A DNA stretch of 64,000 nt, from the NCBI RefSeq assembly GCF_031157255.1, contig NZ_JAVIFX010000012.1, positions 124,001 through 188,000 of the forward strand. The letters are read 5' to 3'. The position numbers were made by a program, and so were the translations under genes. Positions 16,535 through 25,991 of the stretch are shown in pieces. The notes under the pieces are model-generated. The model saw nothing but the letters and a program-made list of their open reading frames with translations. It was not told the origin of the DNA and ran no database searches. The stretch comes from Bradyrhizobium sp. LHD-71. GTDB lineage: Bacteria > Pseudomonadota > Alphaproteobacteria > Rhizobiales > Xanthobacteraceae. Numbering within the stretch: position 1 is the first letter of the stretch; the number at the start of each line of letters is the position of its first letter.

Positions 16535-17752
16535 ATGGATTGCCGCGAGAATCGTCTGCTCGTTTCCACGCGCCGCTCGCTGCTGATCGGTGGCGCTTCG
16601 TTTGCGGCGTGGGCCTACCTGCCAAAGTTCGCGCGAGCGAGCACGAGCGGAGGCGACCCCAGGCTGATCGTCGTGATCCTGCGCGGCGCGCTCGACGGGC
16701 TCGCCACCGTTGCGCCGATCGGTGATCCGGACTACGCGAAGCTGCACGGCTCGATCGCGTTGTTGCCCACTGGCGCCAACGCGGCGCTGCCGCTCGATTC
16801 GTTCTTCTCGCTACATCCGGCGATGCCGAATTTCGCGCGGCTGTACCGCGAGAAAAACGCTGCGGTGGTGCATGCCACCGCTACCGGCTACCGCGAGCGC
16901 TCGCATTTCGACGGCCAGGATGTGCTGGAAAGCGGCTATGCGGGACCCGGCCGTGTGCAGTCCGGCTGGCTCAACCGCGCCCTGGAACAACTGCCGCGCG
17001 GCGAGCGTGTCGCCGGCGCGCTTGCGGTCGGTCCGACCGCACCACTGATCCTGCGCGGCGCTGCACCGACCGTCGGCTGGGCGCCCGTCGCCGTTCCGCA
17101 GGCCGCCGAAGATACCGCCAGTCGTCTGCTTGATCTGTATGCGCGCCGCGATCCCGTGCTGGCGAAGGCGCTGACACAAGGCCTGCAGCTCGATCGCACG
17201 GCCGCGCGCGAGGACAACATGCGGCCGGGACGCGGTGTCGGCTATATGCGTGTTGCGGCGCGCGGCGTCGCCAAACTGATGGCGGCCGACGATGGCCCGC
17301 GCATCGCGGCTCTCGCATTCGACGGTTGGGACACTCATGCGAATGAAGGCGGGCCGGTCGGTCGTCTCGCCTTGCTGCTCGGCGGACTCGACAACGCGTT
17401 CGCCGAATTCGAGCAGGGCCTCGGCGCGTATTGGGGCAACACCGCGGTTGTGGTCGTCACCGAGTTCGGCCGCACTGCGCGCATCAACGGCACCGATGGC
17501 ACTGACCACGGCACCGGCACCGTGGCGCTGCTTGCCGGTGGCGCCATAGCCGGCGGCCGCGTGGTCGCCGACTGGCCGGGTCTGAAGGAGGCCAGCCTGC
17601 ATGAAGGCCGCGACCTGAAGCCGACCACTGATCTGCGCGCGGTGTTGAAGGGCGTGATGAAGGATCACCTCGGCCTGAGCGACAGCGCGCTGGTGACCTC
17701 TGTGTTTCCCGACTCCGGCGCGATCAAGCCGATGCAGGGGCTGGTGGGATAA
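16535..17752 (+). CDS. DUF1501 family protein, Tat-exported
   Basis: 405 residues. A twin-arginine signal (STRRSLLIGGASFAAWAYLP, residues 11-30) leads into a DUF1501 domain of the alkaline-phosphatase/sulfatase superfamily: VVILRGALDGL, HFDGQDVLESG, ALAFDGWDTHANEGG, VVVVTEFGRTARINGTDGTDHGTGT. The last motif supplies conserved acidic and histidine residues of a probable metal site. It starts four bases after the DUF1800 stop, so translation is probably coupled and the products likely work together. Export of this member but not obviously of its partner is worth noting. Confidence 0.9.
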   Translation: MDCRENRLLVSTRRSLLIGGASFAAWAYLPKFARASTSGGDPRLIVVILRGALDGLATVAPIGDPDYAKLHGSIALLPTGANAALPLDSFFSLHPAMPNFARLYREKNAAVVHATATGYRERSHFDGQDVLESGYAGPGRVQSGWLNRALEQLPRGERVAGALAVGPTAPLILRGAAPTVGWAPVAVPQAAEDTASRLLDLYARRDPVLAKALTQGLQLDRTAAREDNMRPGRGVGYMRVAARGVAKLMAADDGPRIAALAFDGWDTHANEGGPVGRLALLLGGLDNAFAEFEQGLGAYWGNTAVVVVTEFGRTARINGTDGTDHGTGTVALLAGGAIAGGRVVADWPGLKEASLHEGRDLKPTTDLRAVLKGVMKDHLGLSDSALVTSVFPDSGAIKPMQGLVG

Positions 17753-17771
17753 AGCCAGAGATCTACTCAGA

Positions 17772-17810
17772 GTCGTCCCAGCCAAGCGAAGCGCCGAGCC
17801 GGGACCCATA
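17772..17810 (+). repeat. Dispersed GTCGTCCC-type repeat, partial copy
   Basis: Almost identical over 38 bases to 50536-50573 in this window (GTCGTCCC-GCCAAGCGAAGCG, then GAGCCGGGACCCAT). Only one end of the longer element is present here. Confidence 0.75.
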
Positions 17811-17832
17811 TCCTCTGTCATTCATGAGGCGA

Positions 17833-17865
17833 CAAGCGGTTGTTGCCTTCGTCAACAGCCGCTTG
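17833..17865 (+). terminator. Hairpin after the DUF1501 gene
   Basis: CAAGCGGTTGTTG pairs with CAACAGCCGCTTG with one mismatch and a seven-base loop. It lies 80 bases after the stop codon. No T-run. Confidence 0.35.
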
Positions 17866-17915
17866 CGAACACAATCGGCGTTGGTGTTCATGGGTCTCTG
17901 CGTTCGCAGAGACGA

Positions 17916-18021
17916 CTAGAGTGCTTTCCGATTACTTTGAATCGGAAAGCGTTCTGGATTCGTTTGTTTGGTCGCATTTTCTGCAGAAAACCGGTGTCCA
18001 CTTTTCCGGAAAATGCTCTAA
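17916..18021. repeat. Palindromic intergenic repeat of the rhizobial type
   Basis: The unit opens with CTAGAG and closes with CTCTAA. Its left part is a perfect hairpin, GCTTTCCGATT (17923-17933) with AATCGGAAAGC (17940-17950); the right part reads ACCGGTGTCCACTTTTCCGG, a motif I know from dispersed non-coding repeats in Bradyrhizobium and relatives. Family membership is from memory. Confidence 0.65.
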
Positions 18022-18029
18022 CGTTCATT

Positions 18030-18046
18030 GCGAGCGTTTCGCTCGC
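18030..18046 (-). terminator. Hairpin after the aldo-keto reductase gene
   Basis: GCGAGCG-TTT-CGCTCGC, perfect, seven bases beyond the minus-strand stop. No T-run follows, so this is tentative. Confidence 0.35.
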
Positions 18047-18053
18047 CTGACGG

Positions 18054-19001
18054 CTATCCATTCCCCAGCGTGACGCGGTCGATCTCGGTAGTTTCGTCTG
18101 GCGTCAGCTTCCACGCGATGGCCTTCGCGTTCTGCTCGACCTGTTCGGGCTTGGTTGCGCCGGCGATCACGCTCGAGACCTGCGGGCGCGAGGCGAGCCA
18201 GGAGAAGGCCAGCTCCAGCATCGAATGACCGCGCTCGGTCGCGAACGCCTTCAGCTTCTCGACAATGCCGACATTCTTCTCGTTGACGTACCGGTCACGC
18301 AGGCGCGGTGTCTGCGCGAAGCGTGTGTCGGCAGGTGCTTCGGCGCCTGCAACGTATTTGCCGGTCAGAAGTCCGCTCGCGAGCGGGAAGTAGGGCAGGA
18401 TGCCGAGATTGTAGGCTTGTGCCGCCGGCTGCAGCTCCTTCTCGATGTCGCGCACGACGAGGCTGTACTCGTCCTGGATCGAGGAGAACGGCGTAACGTT
18501 GATCGCCTTTGCCGTCATCGCTGCTTCCGCCACGCGCCAGGCGGGCAGGTTTGAGCAGCCGATGTAGCGCACCTTGCCCTGGCTGACGAGGTCCTGCAAC
18601 GCGCGCAGCGTTTCCTCGATCGGCGTCAGCGGATCATACCTGTGCTGCTGGTAGAGATCGATGTAGTCGGTCTTGAGCCGTGTCAGGCTGTCCTCGACCG
18701 CCTTCATGATGTAGCGGCGCGAGGCGCCCTTCTTGACGCCTTCGTCATCCATCTCCATCGCGAACTTGGTCGCGAGCACGATGTCCTTGCGCCGGTCGCC
18801 AAGCACCTGGCCCATAGCTGTTTCGGAGCCGCCGCGGTTGCCGTAGACGTCGGCGGTATCGAACAAGGTGATGCCGACGTCCAGCGCCTTGTGGATCACC
18901 TTGCGAGTGCTTTCGAGGTCCAGACGCTGGCCGAAATTGTTGCAGCCGAGGCCGACTGCGGACACGCGCAGGCCGGAGCCGCCGAGATTGCGAATTTCCA
19001 T
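18054..19001 (-). CDS. Aldo/keto reductase
   Basis: 315 residues from ATG at 19001. The TIM-barrel reductase motifs are present: GLGCNNFG, the catalytic-tyrosine block FDTADVYGNRGGSE, LATKF (lysine), YIDLYQQHRYDPLTPIEETL and RYIGCSNLPAW; the C-terminal NADPH site reads SSVIAGATKPEQVEQN. These enzymes reduce aldehydes and ketones with NADPH. Residues upstream of M19 of the longer frame do not belong to the family. It lies downstream of the acyltransferase gene on the same strand with a 92-base gap. Substrate unknown. Confidence 0.92.
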   Translation of the reverse strand: MEIRNLGGSGLRVSAVGLGCNNFGQRLDLESTRKVIHKALDVGITLFDTADVYGNRGGSETAMGQVLGDRRKDIVLATKFAMEMDDEGVKKGASRRYIMKAVEDSLTRLKTDYIDLYQQHRYDPLTPIEETLRALQDLVSQGKVRYIGCSNLPAWRVAEAAMTAKAINVTPFSSIQDEYSLVVRDIEKELQPAAQAYNLGILPYFPLASGLLTGKYVAGAEAPADTRFAQTPRLRDRYVNEKNVGIVEKLKAFATERGHSMLELAFSWLASRPQVSSVIAGATKPEQVEQNAKAIAWKLTPDETTEIDRVTLGNG

Positions 19002-19093
19002 GATGGGATCCGTTCGTTGACACGCCATCGTGCCTTGCTCACGGCGCGAATTCAATCAAGCAGCGTTAATAATCTTCGTAGAGGCGTGAAATG

Positions 19094-19993
19094 TCACGCC
19101 GACGCTGCAGCGGACGGACTGCCAGCGACGGTCTCGGTTCGCTGCGGCAGCGGTCGTGCCGTTCTACGGCTCTGCGCCGTCATCCTGCGCACCGCTTGTT
19201 CCGCGACGCGGGCGATTTCCTTGCGATCGGCACTCATGTCGTAGGAGACCGGCTCACCCCAGCTCACTGTCACGTCGACGGCGCCGGCCGCGCACACGCG
19301 CACCAGATGCGGAACGAGATCGGCGTCGCCGTACCAGGCGACGCGGCTGCGGAAGGTGCGTCCGAGCGGCAGTCCATTGAGATTGACATAGGCGAGCGAC
19401 AGCGGCTGCACCGTCACGCGGTCGTGATGCGTAGAGCTGCCGAGGGCATGATGCAGGGCGCCGATCAGCGCCGAGCGAAAGGGCAGGATGCGATTGCCGT
19501 CGCTCGATGTCCCTTCGGCGAACAGCACCACCGCGTCGCCGCCGACCAGGCGCTCGGCGATCTCCTGCGTCGCGGCGCCGGTGCGATGCCGCCGCTCACG
19601 GTCGATGAAGACAGTGCGCTGCAGTTTCGCGAGCCAGCCGAAGATCGGCCAGCCGGCCACCTCCTTCTTCGCGACGAACACCGCGGGCGTCAGCGCGGTG
19701 ATGACGACGATGTCGAGCCACGAGGCGTGGTTGGCGAGAATGAGCAGCGGGAAGTCCGGCGAGCGCCTGCCAATCTCGCGGATGCGGACGCCGATGAGCG
19801 AACAGAGGATGCGATGATAGAGGTAGGGGACGCGTCGCTGCAGCGGCAGGCGGAACGCCATACCGACAAGCTGAAACGGCAGCAGCACCAGCGTCAGGAC
19901 CACAAAGGCAAAAACGACAAAAAAGCAGCGGATCATCGGTGGAAAAGCGGTGGATGTCGGTGCCCGGAAGGCGGAGTGCGGCCTTCCTTGCAT
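19094..19993 (-). CDS. Lysophospholipid (1-acyl-glycerol-3-phosphate) acyltransferase, PlsC family
   Basis: 299 residues. A membrane anchor near the N-terminus (CFFVVFAFVVLTLVLLPFQL) precedes the acyltransferase blocks: NHASWLD with the catalytic H-x4-D, VFVAKKEVAGWPIFGWLA, RTVFIDR and FAEGTSSDGNRILPF. The reaction adds an acyl chain to lysophosphatidate in the inner membrane. The start at 19993 has a weak GCGGA upstream; ATG at 19936, right before the anchor, is an alternative. The C-terminal 40 residues are Arg/Thr/Ala-rich and not conserved in the family. Confidence 0.88.
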   Translation of the reverse strand: MQGRPHSAFRAPTSTAFPPMIRCFFVVFAFVVLTLVLLPFQLVGMAFRLPLQRRVPYLYHRILCSLIGVRIREIGRRSPDFPLLILANHASWLDIVVITALTPAVFVAKKEVAGWPIFGWLAKLQRTVFIDRERRHRTGAATQEIAERLVGGDAVVLFAEGTSSDGNRILPFRSALIGALHHALGSSTHHDRVTVQPLSLAYVNLNGLPLGRTFRSRVAWYGDADLVPHLVRVCAAGAVDVTVSWGEPVSYDMSADRKEIARVAEQAVRRMTAQSRRTARPLPQRTETVAGSPSAAASA

Positions 19994-20044
19994 GATCCGC
20001 GCCAGAGCGGAAGCGCGTCAAACGCATGATTTCAGGAATGTGAG

Positions 20045-20104
20045 CGATCGGGCGCCGATCGTGCAAAAAAATGCGGCCCCGGTCAGACGCGGCGACTGAC
20101 GGGG
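20045..20104. other. Two hairpins between plsC-type and DUF486 genes
   Basis: CGATCGG-GCG-CCGATCG (20045-20061), followed on the plus strand by a run of seven A, and CCCCGGTCAG pairing with CTGACGGGG (20077-20104). They lie in the divergent spacer 19994-20249. On the minus strand the first hairpin is preceded, not followed, by T residues. Function unknown. Confidence 0.3.
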
Positions 20105-20249
20105 ACCGCCTTGGGGTGCGGAGATCTGGACGGGGATCGATCTGCGCATGCACTGGGTAGTCTCGCCGTGTTACAGGCGAATGACGGGCGAGTTATCCAC
20201 AGGTGTGCTACCGCTCGATCAGTTCAAGAAAGGCCTGCCTGGAAGTCTC

Positions 20250-20603
20250 ATGTCGAAACTGATTTCGCCGCTCGTTCTACCAGTCCTGATGCTGTTCGCC
20301 TCCAACGTGTTCATGACCTTCGCCTGGTACGGCCATCTCAAATTCAAGCAGTCATGGCTGCCGGTGGTCATCGTCGCAAGCTGGGGCATCGCCCTGATCG
20401 AATATTGCTTCGCGGTTCCTGCAAACCGCTGGGGCAGCGAGGTGTATTCGGCGGCTCAGCTCAAGACGATCCAGGAGGTCGTGACGCTGGTCGTGTTCGC
20501 CGCATTCTCGGTACTGTATCTGAAGGAGCCGCTCGCCTGGAATCACGTGCTCGGTTTCGGACTGATTGCAGCCGGAGCGTTCTTCATTTTCCACAAGTGG
20601 TGA
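20250..20603 (+). CDS. DUF486 / DMT-like small membrane protein
   Basis: 117 residues with four hydrophobic helices (LVLPVLMLFASNVFMTFAWY, LPVVIVASWGIALIEYCF, EVVTLVVFAAFSVLYL, LGFGLIAAGAFFIF). The WYGHLKF and ALIEYCFAVPANRWG motifs identify DUF486, a half-size relative of drug/metabolite transporters with no established substrate. ATG 20250 with GGAAG upstream is chosen over the longer frame. The epoxide hydrolase gene follows after nine bases, so the two are probably co-transcribed. Confidence 0.82.
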   Translation: MSKLISPLVLPVLMLFASNVFMTFAWYGHLKFKQSWLPVVIVASWGIALIEYCFAVPANRWGSEVYSAAQLKTIQEVVTLVVFAAFSVLYLKEPLAWNHVLGFGLIAAGAFFIFHKW

Positions 20604-20612
20604 GGTCGAGAT

Positions 20613-21791
20613 ATGTCGGATCACAGCGCAAAGCTCGCAGAGATTCCGCTTCCGCCGGGTATACGCGCGCGTATGGTGCCGGACATCAACGGCTTGACCA
20701 TGCACGTCCTGGAAGCTGGTGTCGCCGGTCGCCCCGTCGTGCTGCTGCTGCATGGTTTTCCCGAACTCGCCTATAGCTGGCGCAAGGTCATGCTGCCGCT
20801 GGCCGACGCAGGCTTTCATGTGATTGCTCCGGACCAGCGCGGCTATGGTCGCACCGTCGGCTGGAGTGCGGACTATGACGGCGACCTTCGTCCGTTCAGC
20901 CTGCTCAATCTGGTGCGCGATGCGCTCGGGCTGGTGTCAGCGTTCGGCCTCCGATCGGTGGCGGCGGTTGTCGGTCACGATTTCGGCGCGTCTGTCGCAG
21001 CCTGGTGCGCGCTGGTGCGGCCGGATGTATTTCGCGCCGTCACGCTGATGAGCGCCCCGTTTGCCGGGCCGCCTGCCATACCGTTCGATACCGTGAACAG
21101 GCCCGCGGCGGCGAAAGCGCCGGACCCCATTCATGCAGACCTCGCCGCGCTGGCAAGGCCGCGCAAGCACTATCAGTGGTTCTATTCGACGCGTGAAGCC
21201 AACACCGACATGCAGAACTGCCCACAGGGTGTTCACGCGTTCCTGCGCGCCTATTACCATCACAAAAGCGCTGACTGGCCGGACAACAGACCCCGTCCGC
21301 TTGCCGCATGGACTGCAGACGAACTCGCCAAACTGCCGACCTACTATGTCATGGACCTCGATAAGGGGATGGCGGCAACCGTGGCCGAGCAGATGCCGAG
21401 CGCCAAACAGATCGCCGCTTGTCCGTGGCTCACTGAACGCGAGTTGAGCTTCTACAGCGCCGAATACGAGCGCATTGGCTTCCAGGGCGGTCTACAATGG
21501 TATCGCTGCGGCACCAGCGCACGCTTCGTCTCCGAGCTGGAAGTGTTTACCGGCCGCACCATCGACGTGCCATCGTGCTTTATCTCCGGCGCGAGCGATT
21601 GGGGTATCCATCAACGGCCCGGCGCACTTGATGCGATGCAGCGTCGGGCCTGCACGCAAATGCTCGGCCTTCATTTGCTCGAAGGAGCAGGCCACTGGGT
21701 GCAGCAGGAGCAGCCGGAGCGCGTCAGCGAGCGGTTGCTCGCGTTTCTTAGCGAAGCTTCGCAGCGCGGCGCTACCGACCGGCCGGCGTGA
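20613..21791 (+). CDS. Alpha/beta hydrolase, epoxide hydrolase-like
   Basis: 392 residues. The oxyanion motif HGFPE (47-51), the nucleophile elbow VGHDFGA (Asp at 123, as in epoxide hydrolases and dehalogenases rather than Ser), an acid in SGASDWG and the catalytic His in [11 protein letters not shown] give a full triad. Two lid-region tyrosines ([17 protein letters not shown]) could serve as the epoxide-polarising pair. The protein is longer than typical soluble bacterial epoxide hydrolases (about 320), mainly in the lid. Its 3' end overlaps the convergent sugar-dehydrogenase gene by 20 bases. Confidence 0.85.
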   Translation: MSDHSAKLAEIPLPPGIRARMVPDINGLTMHVLEAGVAGRPVVLLLHGFPELAYSWRKVMLPLADAGFHVIAPDQRGYGRTVGWSADYDGDLRPFSLLNLVRDALGLVSAFGLRSVAAVVGHDFGASVAAWCALVRPDVFRAVTLMSAPFAGPPAIPFDTVNRPAAAKAPDPIHADLAALARPRKHYQWFYSTREANTDMQNCPQGVHAFLRAYYHHKSADWPDNRPRPLAAWTADELAKLPTYYVMDLDKGMAATVAEQMPSAKQIAACPWLTERELSFYSAEYERIGFQGGLQWYRCGTSARFVSELEVFTGRTIDVPSCFISGASDWGIHQRPGALDAMQRRACTQMLGLHLLEGAGHWVQQEQPERVSERLLAFLSEASQRGATDRPA

Positions 21792-22938
21792 TCCGAAGGA
21801 TTCGGCCGGCGACGTTGTCGGTGAGCAGCCAGAGTGCGCCGTCCGGCCCCTGGCGCACATCGCGAATTTCTTCATTGAGGTTCTGCAGCAGGCGTTCTTC
21901 GCCGGTCACCTTTTCGCCGTCGAGCGAGAGCCGGATAAGTCCCTTGATGCGATTGATCGAGCCCGTGAACAGGCTGCCGCGCCAGGCCGGAAACAGGTTG
22001 CCGGTATAGAAGGCCATGCCCGACGGCGCGATCGAGGGCACCCAGTACTTGATCGGCTGCTCCATTCCGGCCTTGTGCGTGCCTTCGTGGATCTTCGCGC
22101 CGGAGTAGTCGACGCCATAGCCGATGACCGGCCAGCCATAGTTCTTGCCTTTTTCGGCGATGTTGACCTCGTCGCCGCCGCGCGGCCCGTGCTCGATCTC
22201 CCAGAGACGGCCTGTGGTCGGGTGAATGGCGAGCGACTGTACGTTGCGGTGGCCGTAGCTCCAGGTCTCGGCCTTTGCGCCCGCCCGACCGACGAACGGA
22301 TTGTCGCGCGGCGCCGCACCGTCCGGCGTAATGCGGATGATCTTGCCCAGGTGGTTGGCAAGGTTCTGCGCCTCGTCGCGCGGGCCGAAGTGATCGCCGA
22401 GCGAGACGAACAGGTTGCCGTCGGAGGCTTGCGCAAAGCGGCAGCCATAGTGGTTTCCGGACGACAACGGTCCTTCCTGACGAAAGATGACCTTCACCTC
22501 GCCAAGAAGCGGCTGTGCGCCGTCACTGAGCTTGCCGCGTGCAGCCGCCGTGCGGCCTCCGCCGCTGACGCGCTCGGCGTAGCAGAGATAGAGCGTCGCG
22601 TTGTTCGCGTAATCCTTGTCGAGTGCGACATCGAGCAGGCCGCCCTGGCCCGACGCCCACACCTCGGGTACGCCGCTGACCGGCGATGAAACCTGGCCGT
22701 TGCGCGTGACGACGCGCAGGCGACCCGGCCGTTCGGTCACCAGCATGCGTCCATCCGGCAGGAACGCGAGTGACCAGGGATTCGAAAGTCCGCTCGCGAC
22801 GGTCTCGACCTCAAGTGGCCCGGCCGAGGAGTCGAACGACGTGTTCGCGCCGCGCGTCGTCGTGATGACTAGAAGCGATGCCGTCAGCGTGATCGCTGCG
22901 GCGAGCGTCGCAGTGACGATAACCAGAGGCGCTTTCAT
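21772..22938 (-). CDS. PQQ-type soluble aldose/sugar dehydrogenase (YliI-like), secreted
   Basis: 388 residues. A signal anchor ([20 protein letters not shown]) precedes a six-bladed propeller with [62 protein letters not shown] and [14 protein letters not shown], the standard cofactor and calcium landmarks. These periplasmic enzymes oxidise aldoses with PQQ and pass electrons to the respiratory chain. GGGGA before ATG 22938 fixes the start. No pqq biosynthesis genes lie in the window. The stop lies within the epoxide hydrolase 3' end on the other strand. Confidence 0.9.
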   Translation of the reverse strand: MKAPLVIVTATLAAAITLTASLLVITTTRGANTSFDSSAGPLEVETVASGLSNPWSLAFLPDGRMLVTERPGRLRVVTRNGQVSSPVSGVPEVWASGQGGLLDVALDKDYANNATLYLCYAERVSGGGRTAAARGKLSDGAQPLLGEVKVIFRQEGPLSSGNHYGCRFAQASDGNLFVSLGDHFGPRDEAQNLANHLGKIIRITPDGAAPRDNPFVGRAGAKAETWSYGHRNVQSLAIHPTTGRLWEIEHGPRGGDEVNIAEKGKNYGWPVIGYGVDYSGAKIHEGTHKAGMEQPIKYWVPSIAPSGMAFYTGNLFPAWRGSLFTGSINRIKGLIRLSLDGEKVTGEERLLQNLNEEIRDVRQGPDGALWLLTDNVAGRILRITPAGR

Positions 22939-22961
22939 CGTATCCCCGGCCAGGAAGCGGA

Positions 22962-23147
22962 TCAGTTCCCTGCCGCTCTGACGATCTCGATCGATATGGT
23001 AATGACCGCAATCGTCGTTGCGAGCGTCAAGCCGAGAGTGAGATAGGCGTTCGCGTGCCATTCCGCGACCGCCCGCCGGGCGTTGGTTTGAAATCCCTTA
23101 TTCAATTGCTCGTTCAATTCTTTGGCCTCGCAGGTGGGCCGGGTCAT
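22962..23147 (-). CDS. Small single-pass membrane protein, hypothetical
   Basis: 61 residues with a charged N-terminal half ([19 protein letters not shown]) and one membrane helix ([20 protein letters not shown]). AGGA lies eight bases before ATG 23147. It is 23 bases upstream of the sugar-dehydrogenase gene on the same strand and could be its operon partner. Not recognised as a family; support comes from the start signal, operon position and helix only. Confidence 0.5.
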   Translation of the reverse strand: MTRPTCEAKELNEQLNKGFQTNARRAVAEWHANAYLTLGLTLATTIAVITISIEIVRAAGN

Positions 23148-23459
23148 GTCGGAAATCCTGGGTTCTCGCGTCGTGCGCCGGATCCGGCGTTCGTACCAGC
23201 CTTGCCGCGAGTTCTCGGTACGAGCGCAAATCGATGCAGCGCACCAGCTTCATAAAGTCGCTAGTGTCCCTGCTGGTTCACGTTCGCAGATGGAAGTCGC
23301 CGCAAGTGGCGCGAACGTCAGACCGGGAGACCAGCGGCGAATCACTCCCCGCGCCTACGATGGGAAAAAATCCTGTCAGCGCCTTGTCGGGATTTGTGGC
23401 GTGCGGCGTCAAAACAATGGCCGAAAGGCGGCAGGCGCGCTTTCGGAAGGGCCGCGACT
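23148..23459. other. Intergenic region without a recognised gene
   Basis: 312 bases between the small membrane protein and a glutathione transferase, both on the minus strand. I see no RNA gene, repeat or credible frame; it should contain the promoter of the downstream pair. Confidence 0.45.
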
Positions 23460-24107
23460 CTATCCTGCTACCGCTTCCTTGCGGTCTTCGCTTGCACCGG
23501 CTTGCCAGTCCATCGCCACGAAACCCGGCTGGCGCGTCACCCGCTCGAGCCATTGCCTGACTGAGGGGAATGCGTCGAGGTCGAAGTCGCACTGTCCGGC
23601 GAGGTGGGTATAGGCGTAGAGCGCAATGTCGGCGACGGTGAACCGTCCGGCGGCGAACCAGTCGCGAGTCTTCAGGTGATTGTCCATCACCTGAAGCGCG
23701 CGATAGCCGCGCTCCATCCAGTCCTCGATCGAATTCGCGTGGAGCTCGCGCCCGCCGCGTACCAGCGACAGCCAGAAATAGGCGGAGCCGATGTTCGGTT
23801 CGAGCGCATGTTGCTCGAAGAACATCCACTGCAGCGTTTCGGCGCGATCGATGCGATCTTCGGGTGCAAACGATGTCCCGCCCGCGAGATACCAGATGAT
23901 GGCATTGGACTCGGCGATGAAGCGGCCCGGCGCGACCTCGAGCAGCGGCACCTGACCGCTGGGATTTTTTTTCAGGAAATCGGGTGTCCGGCTTTCGCCG
24001 CGCAGAATATCGATCTCGACAAGCCGGTAAGGTGCGCCGAGCACCGCCAATGCAAGCCGGGCCTTGTAGCTGTTGCCCGAGCGCTGCATCGAATAGAGCG
24101 TGTACAT
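23460..24107 (-). CDS. Glutathione S-transferase family protein
   Basis: 215 residues. The thioredoxin-like domain starts MYTLYSMQRSGNSYKARLAL, with Ser in the catalytic position, continues with NPSGQVPLLEV (the cis-Pro loop) and ESNAIIWYLA (glutathione-contact ES). The helical domain carries the family N-cap FTVADIALYAYTH. Length is standard. It stands alone downstream of a 500-base spacer shared with mntH. Substrate unknown. Confidence 0.9.
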   Translation of the reverse strand: MYTLYSMQRSGNSYKARLALAVLGAPYRLVEIDILRGESRTPDFLKKNPSGQVPLLEVAPGRFIAESNAIIWYLAGGTSFAPEDRIDRAETLQWMFFEQHALEPNIGSAYFWLSLVRGGRELHANSIEDWMERGYRALQVMDNHLKTRDWFAAGRFTVADIALYAYTHLAGQCDFDLDAFPSVRQWLERVTRQPGFVAMDWQAGASEDRKEAVAG

Positions 24108-24606
24108 TCAGCTTGCCCCTTCGCTGGACGAACCGGCTTGGCCCCCGCAATAGCGCTTTTTCAAAGGTGGTATTTCAGCGATCGCGTTGCAAGAGCAAAC
24201 GTTTGGAATGAATTGAAAATGCTGCCTTCTCGCTGCTTTGCAGCAACGATCTCCTCTCACGCAGCCTTGATCAGAATCACGCGCGCGAGATCGACAGCGC
24301 GCGGATCAACGCGAGGCCTCTTTCTGGCCGGACAGAGAAACAGCCGTCGCGATCGACACGCGCTGTCATTGACGCACGCGGGACCGTACATGCGCGGCGC
24401 CTGCCAAAACTATCCTCACCGAAGCGCCATGGCGCCCGACTACGTCGGGGGGCGATCGGCGCTTCAGGAAGATCTTTCGTGAGAGAGCAGTCGATTGTCA
24501 TTTAGGCATAAATTCTTAAGGTTAAAACTTCGTTAACGGAAGGTCCCTTGCAAGCGGTTCGCTGTCGTGTTGCAATTAAGACTTATTCGCAATTGGAGTG
24601 TCGGCC
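24108..24606. other. Long spacer between divergent glutathione transferase and mntH genes
   Basis: 499 bases. Apart from the dyad at 24570-24592 and the mntH leader I see no gene, RNA or repeat here. The last 100 bases are clearly more AT-rich than the rest, consistent with a promoter. Confidence 0.5.
24570..24592. promoter_or_regulatory. Fur/Mur-like operator dyad upstream of mntH
   Basis: TTGC-AAT-TAAG-A-CTTA-TTC-GCAA: outer arms TTGC/GCAA and inner arms TAAG/CTTA centred on base 24581, ending 14 bases before the mntH start. Manganese importers of rhizobia are repressed by the Fur-family protein Mur; the position and symmetry fit such a site. I cannot match it to a formal consensus here. 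Confidence 0.55.
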
Positions 24607-25947
24607 ATGGTCGACTCGATTCCGCGAGCCACCCTGACGAATTGGCGCCGCGAACGCGGATCTCCGTCGCTCTCTGACGTTCACCGCTCCATCCCGGTGA
24701 CGGGTAAGAACTGGCGCCGTTTGGTGTCGTTCTTGGGTCCCGGATATCTGGTCGCGGTCGGCTATATGGATCCGGGAAACTGGGCGACGTCACTCGCGGG
24801 CGGCGCCAGGTTCGGATATGCGCTGCTCTTCATTGCGTTGCTTTCGAACGTGATGGCCATCGTGCTGCAGCACCTCTGTGCTCGGATGGCCATCGCGACG
24901 GGACGCGATCTCGCGCAGGCTTGCCGAGATGCATATCCGAGAATGCTGTCCTATCCGCTCTGGTTTCTCGCCGAGATTGCCATTTGCGCAACCGATCTGG
25001 CCGAAGTCATTGGCACGGCCATTGGATTGAACCTCATGTTCGGGCTTCCGCTGGAGATCGGCGTCGTGATTACGGCGCTGGATGTCTTCATGATCCTATA
25101 CTTGCAGAACAAAGGATTTCGCTGGATCGAAGCATTCATCATCACGCTGCTGGGTGTCATTGCCGTTTGCTTTGTTGTTCAAATCGCGATGGCACGGCCG
25201 GACTGGCGAGATGTCATTTCCGGCTTTGCACCGACAACGCAACTGCTCACCAATCCTGACATGCTTTACCTCGCGCTCGGCATCATCGGCGCGACGGTGA
25301 TGCCGCACAATCTCTATCTCCATTCCGGAATTGTGCAGACGCGCGACTTCGGTCACACCTCGGCCGAGAAACGGCAGGCGATGAAGTATGCCACCATCGA
25401 CAGCACCATTGCGTTGATGTTTGCGCTGACCATCAACGCCTCGATCCTCATCCTCGCTGCGGCAGCTTTCAACCAGACCGGTCATACGGGAGTAGAGGAG
25501 CTTGAGAAGGCTCACACGCTCCTCGCGCCCCTGTTGGGGTCTGCCATTGCACCGACGCTCTTTGGAATTGCGCTTCTGTGCTGCGGCATGAACTCGACGG
25601 TGACCGCGACCATGGCGGGACAGATCGTGATGGAGGGATTTCTCGACATCCGCTTGCCGCCTTGGATTCGCCGATTGATAACCCGCCTTGTCGCCATCGT
25701 TCCAGCCGTGATCGTGACCGTGTTCTACGGTGAGAGCGGAACCGCGAAGCTGTTGATTTTGAGTCAGGTCATACTGGGATTGCAATTGCCGTTCGCGATC
25801 ATACCGTTGGTCATGATCTCTGCCTCGCGCAGAAAAATGAGCGAACTGGTCGCCCCGAAGTGGCTGACGGTCATTGCCGCTTTCGTTGCCGCGATCATCG
25901 TGACGTTGAACGTCAAGGTCGTCGTCGACCTGATGATTGGAAACTGA
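24607..25947 (+). CDS. mntH: Nramp-family manganese (Mn2+/H+) transporter
   Basis: 446 residues with eleven hydrophobic segments. Both metal-site motifs are intact: [13 protein letters not shown] (TM1, near residue 53) and [13 protein letters not shown] (TM6), the signature of proton-coupled Mn2+ importers. ATG 24607 with GGAG eight bases upstream is preferred to a GTG nine bases earlier. The gene is monocistronic and convergent with merR. A 23-bp dyad just above the start suggests repression by a Fur-family metalloregulator such as Mur. Confidence 0.95.
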   Translation: MVDSIPRATLTNWRRERGSPSLSDVHRSIPVTGKNWRRLVSFLGPGYLVAVGYMDPGNWATSLAGGARFGYALLFIALLSNVMAIVLQHLCARMAIATGRDLAQACRDAYPRMLSYPLWFLAEIAICATDLAEVIGTAIGLNLMFGLPLEIGVVITALDVFMILYLQNKGFRWIEAFIITLLGVIAVCFVVQIAMARPDWRDVISGFAPTTQLLTNPDMLYLALGIIGATVMPHNLYLHSGIVQTRDFGHTSAEKRQAMKYATIDSTIALMFALTINASILILAAAAFNQTGHTGVEELEKAHTLLAPLLGSAIAPTLFGIALLCCGMNSTVTATMAGQIVMEGFLDIRLPPWIRRLITRLVAIVPAVIVTVFYGESGTAKLLILSQVILGLQLPFAIIPLVMISASRRKMSELVAPKWLTVIAAFVAAIIVTLNVKVVVDLMIGN

Positions 25948-25954
25948 GTGTGTC

Positions 25955-25974
25955 GGGGCGCTCCTTAGCGCCTC
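25955..25974. terminator. Hairpin between convergent mntH and merR-type genes
   Basis: GGCGCT (25957-25962) pairs with AGCGCC (25967-25972) across CCTT, extended by one G-U and one G-C pair. It lies eight bases after the mntH stop and can serve both strands. No T-run. Confidence 0.4.
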
Positions 25975-25991
25975 CGGCGTTCCTGCCTAAA

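Larger units (their letters stand above)
17753..18053. other. Repeat-rich spacer between convergent genes
   Basis: 301 bases between the DUF1501 and aldo-keto reductase stops. It holds a copy of the 39-bp GTCGTCCC-type repeat (17772-17810), a hairpin (17833-17865), a longer palindromic repeat (17916-18021) and another hairpin (18030-18046), and no coding frame of note. Confidence 0.7.

Noticed and set aside
24108-24606. Manganese riboswitch (yybP-ykoY type) in the long mntH leader
   Set aside because: No matching conserved stem-loop pattern could be recognised; the short dyad next to the start codon explains regulation more simply.
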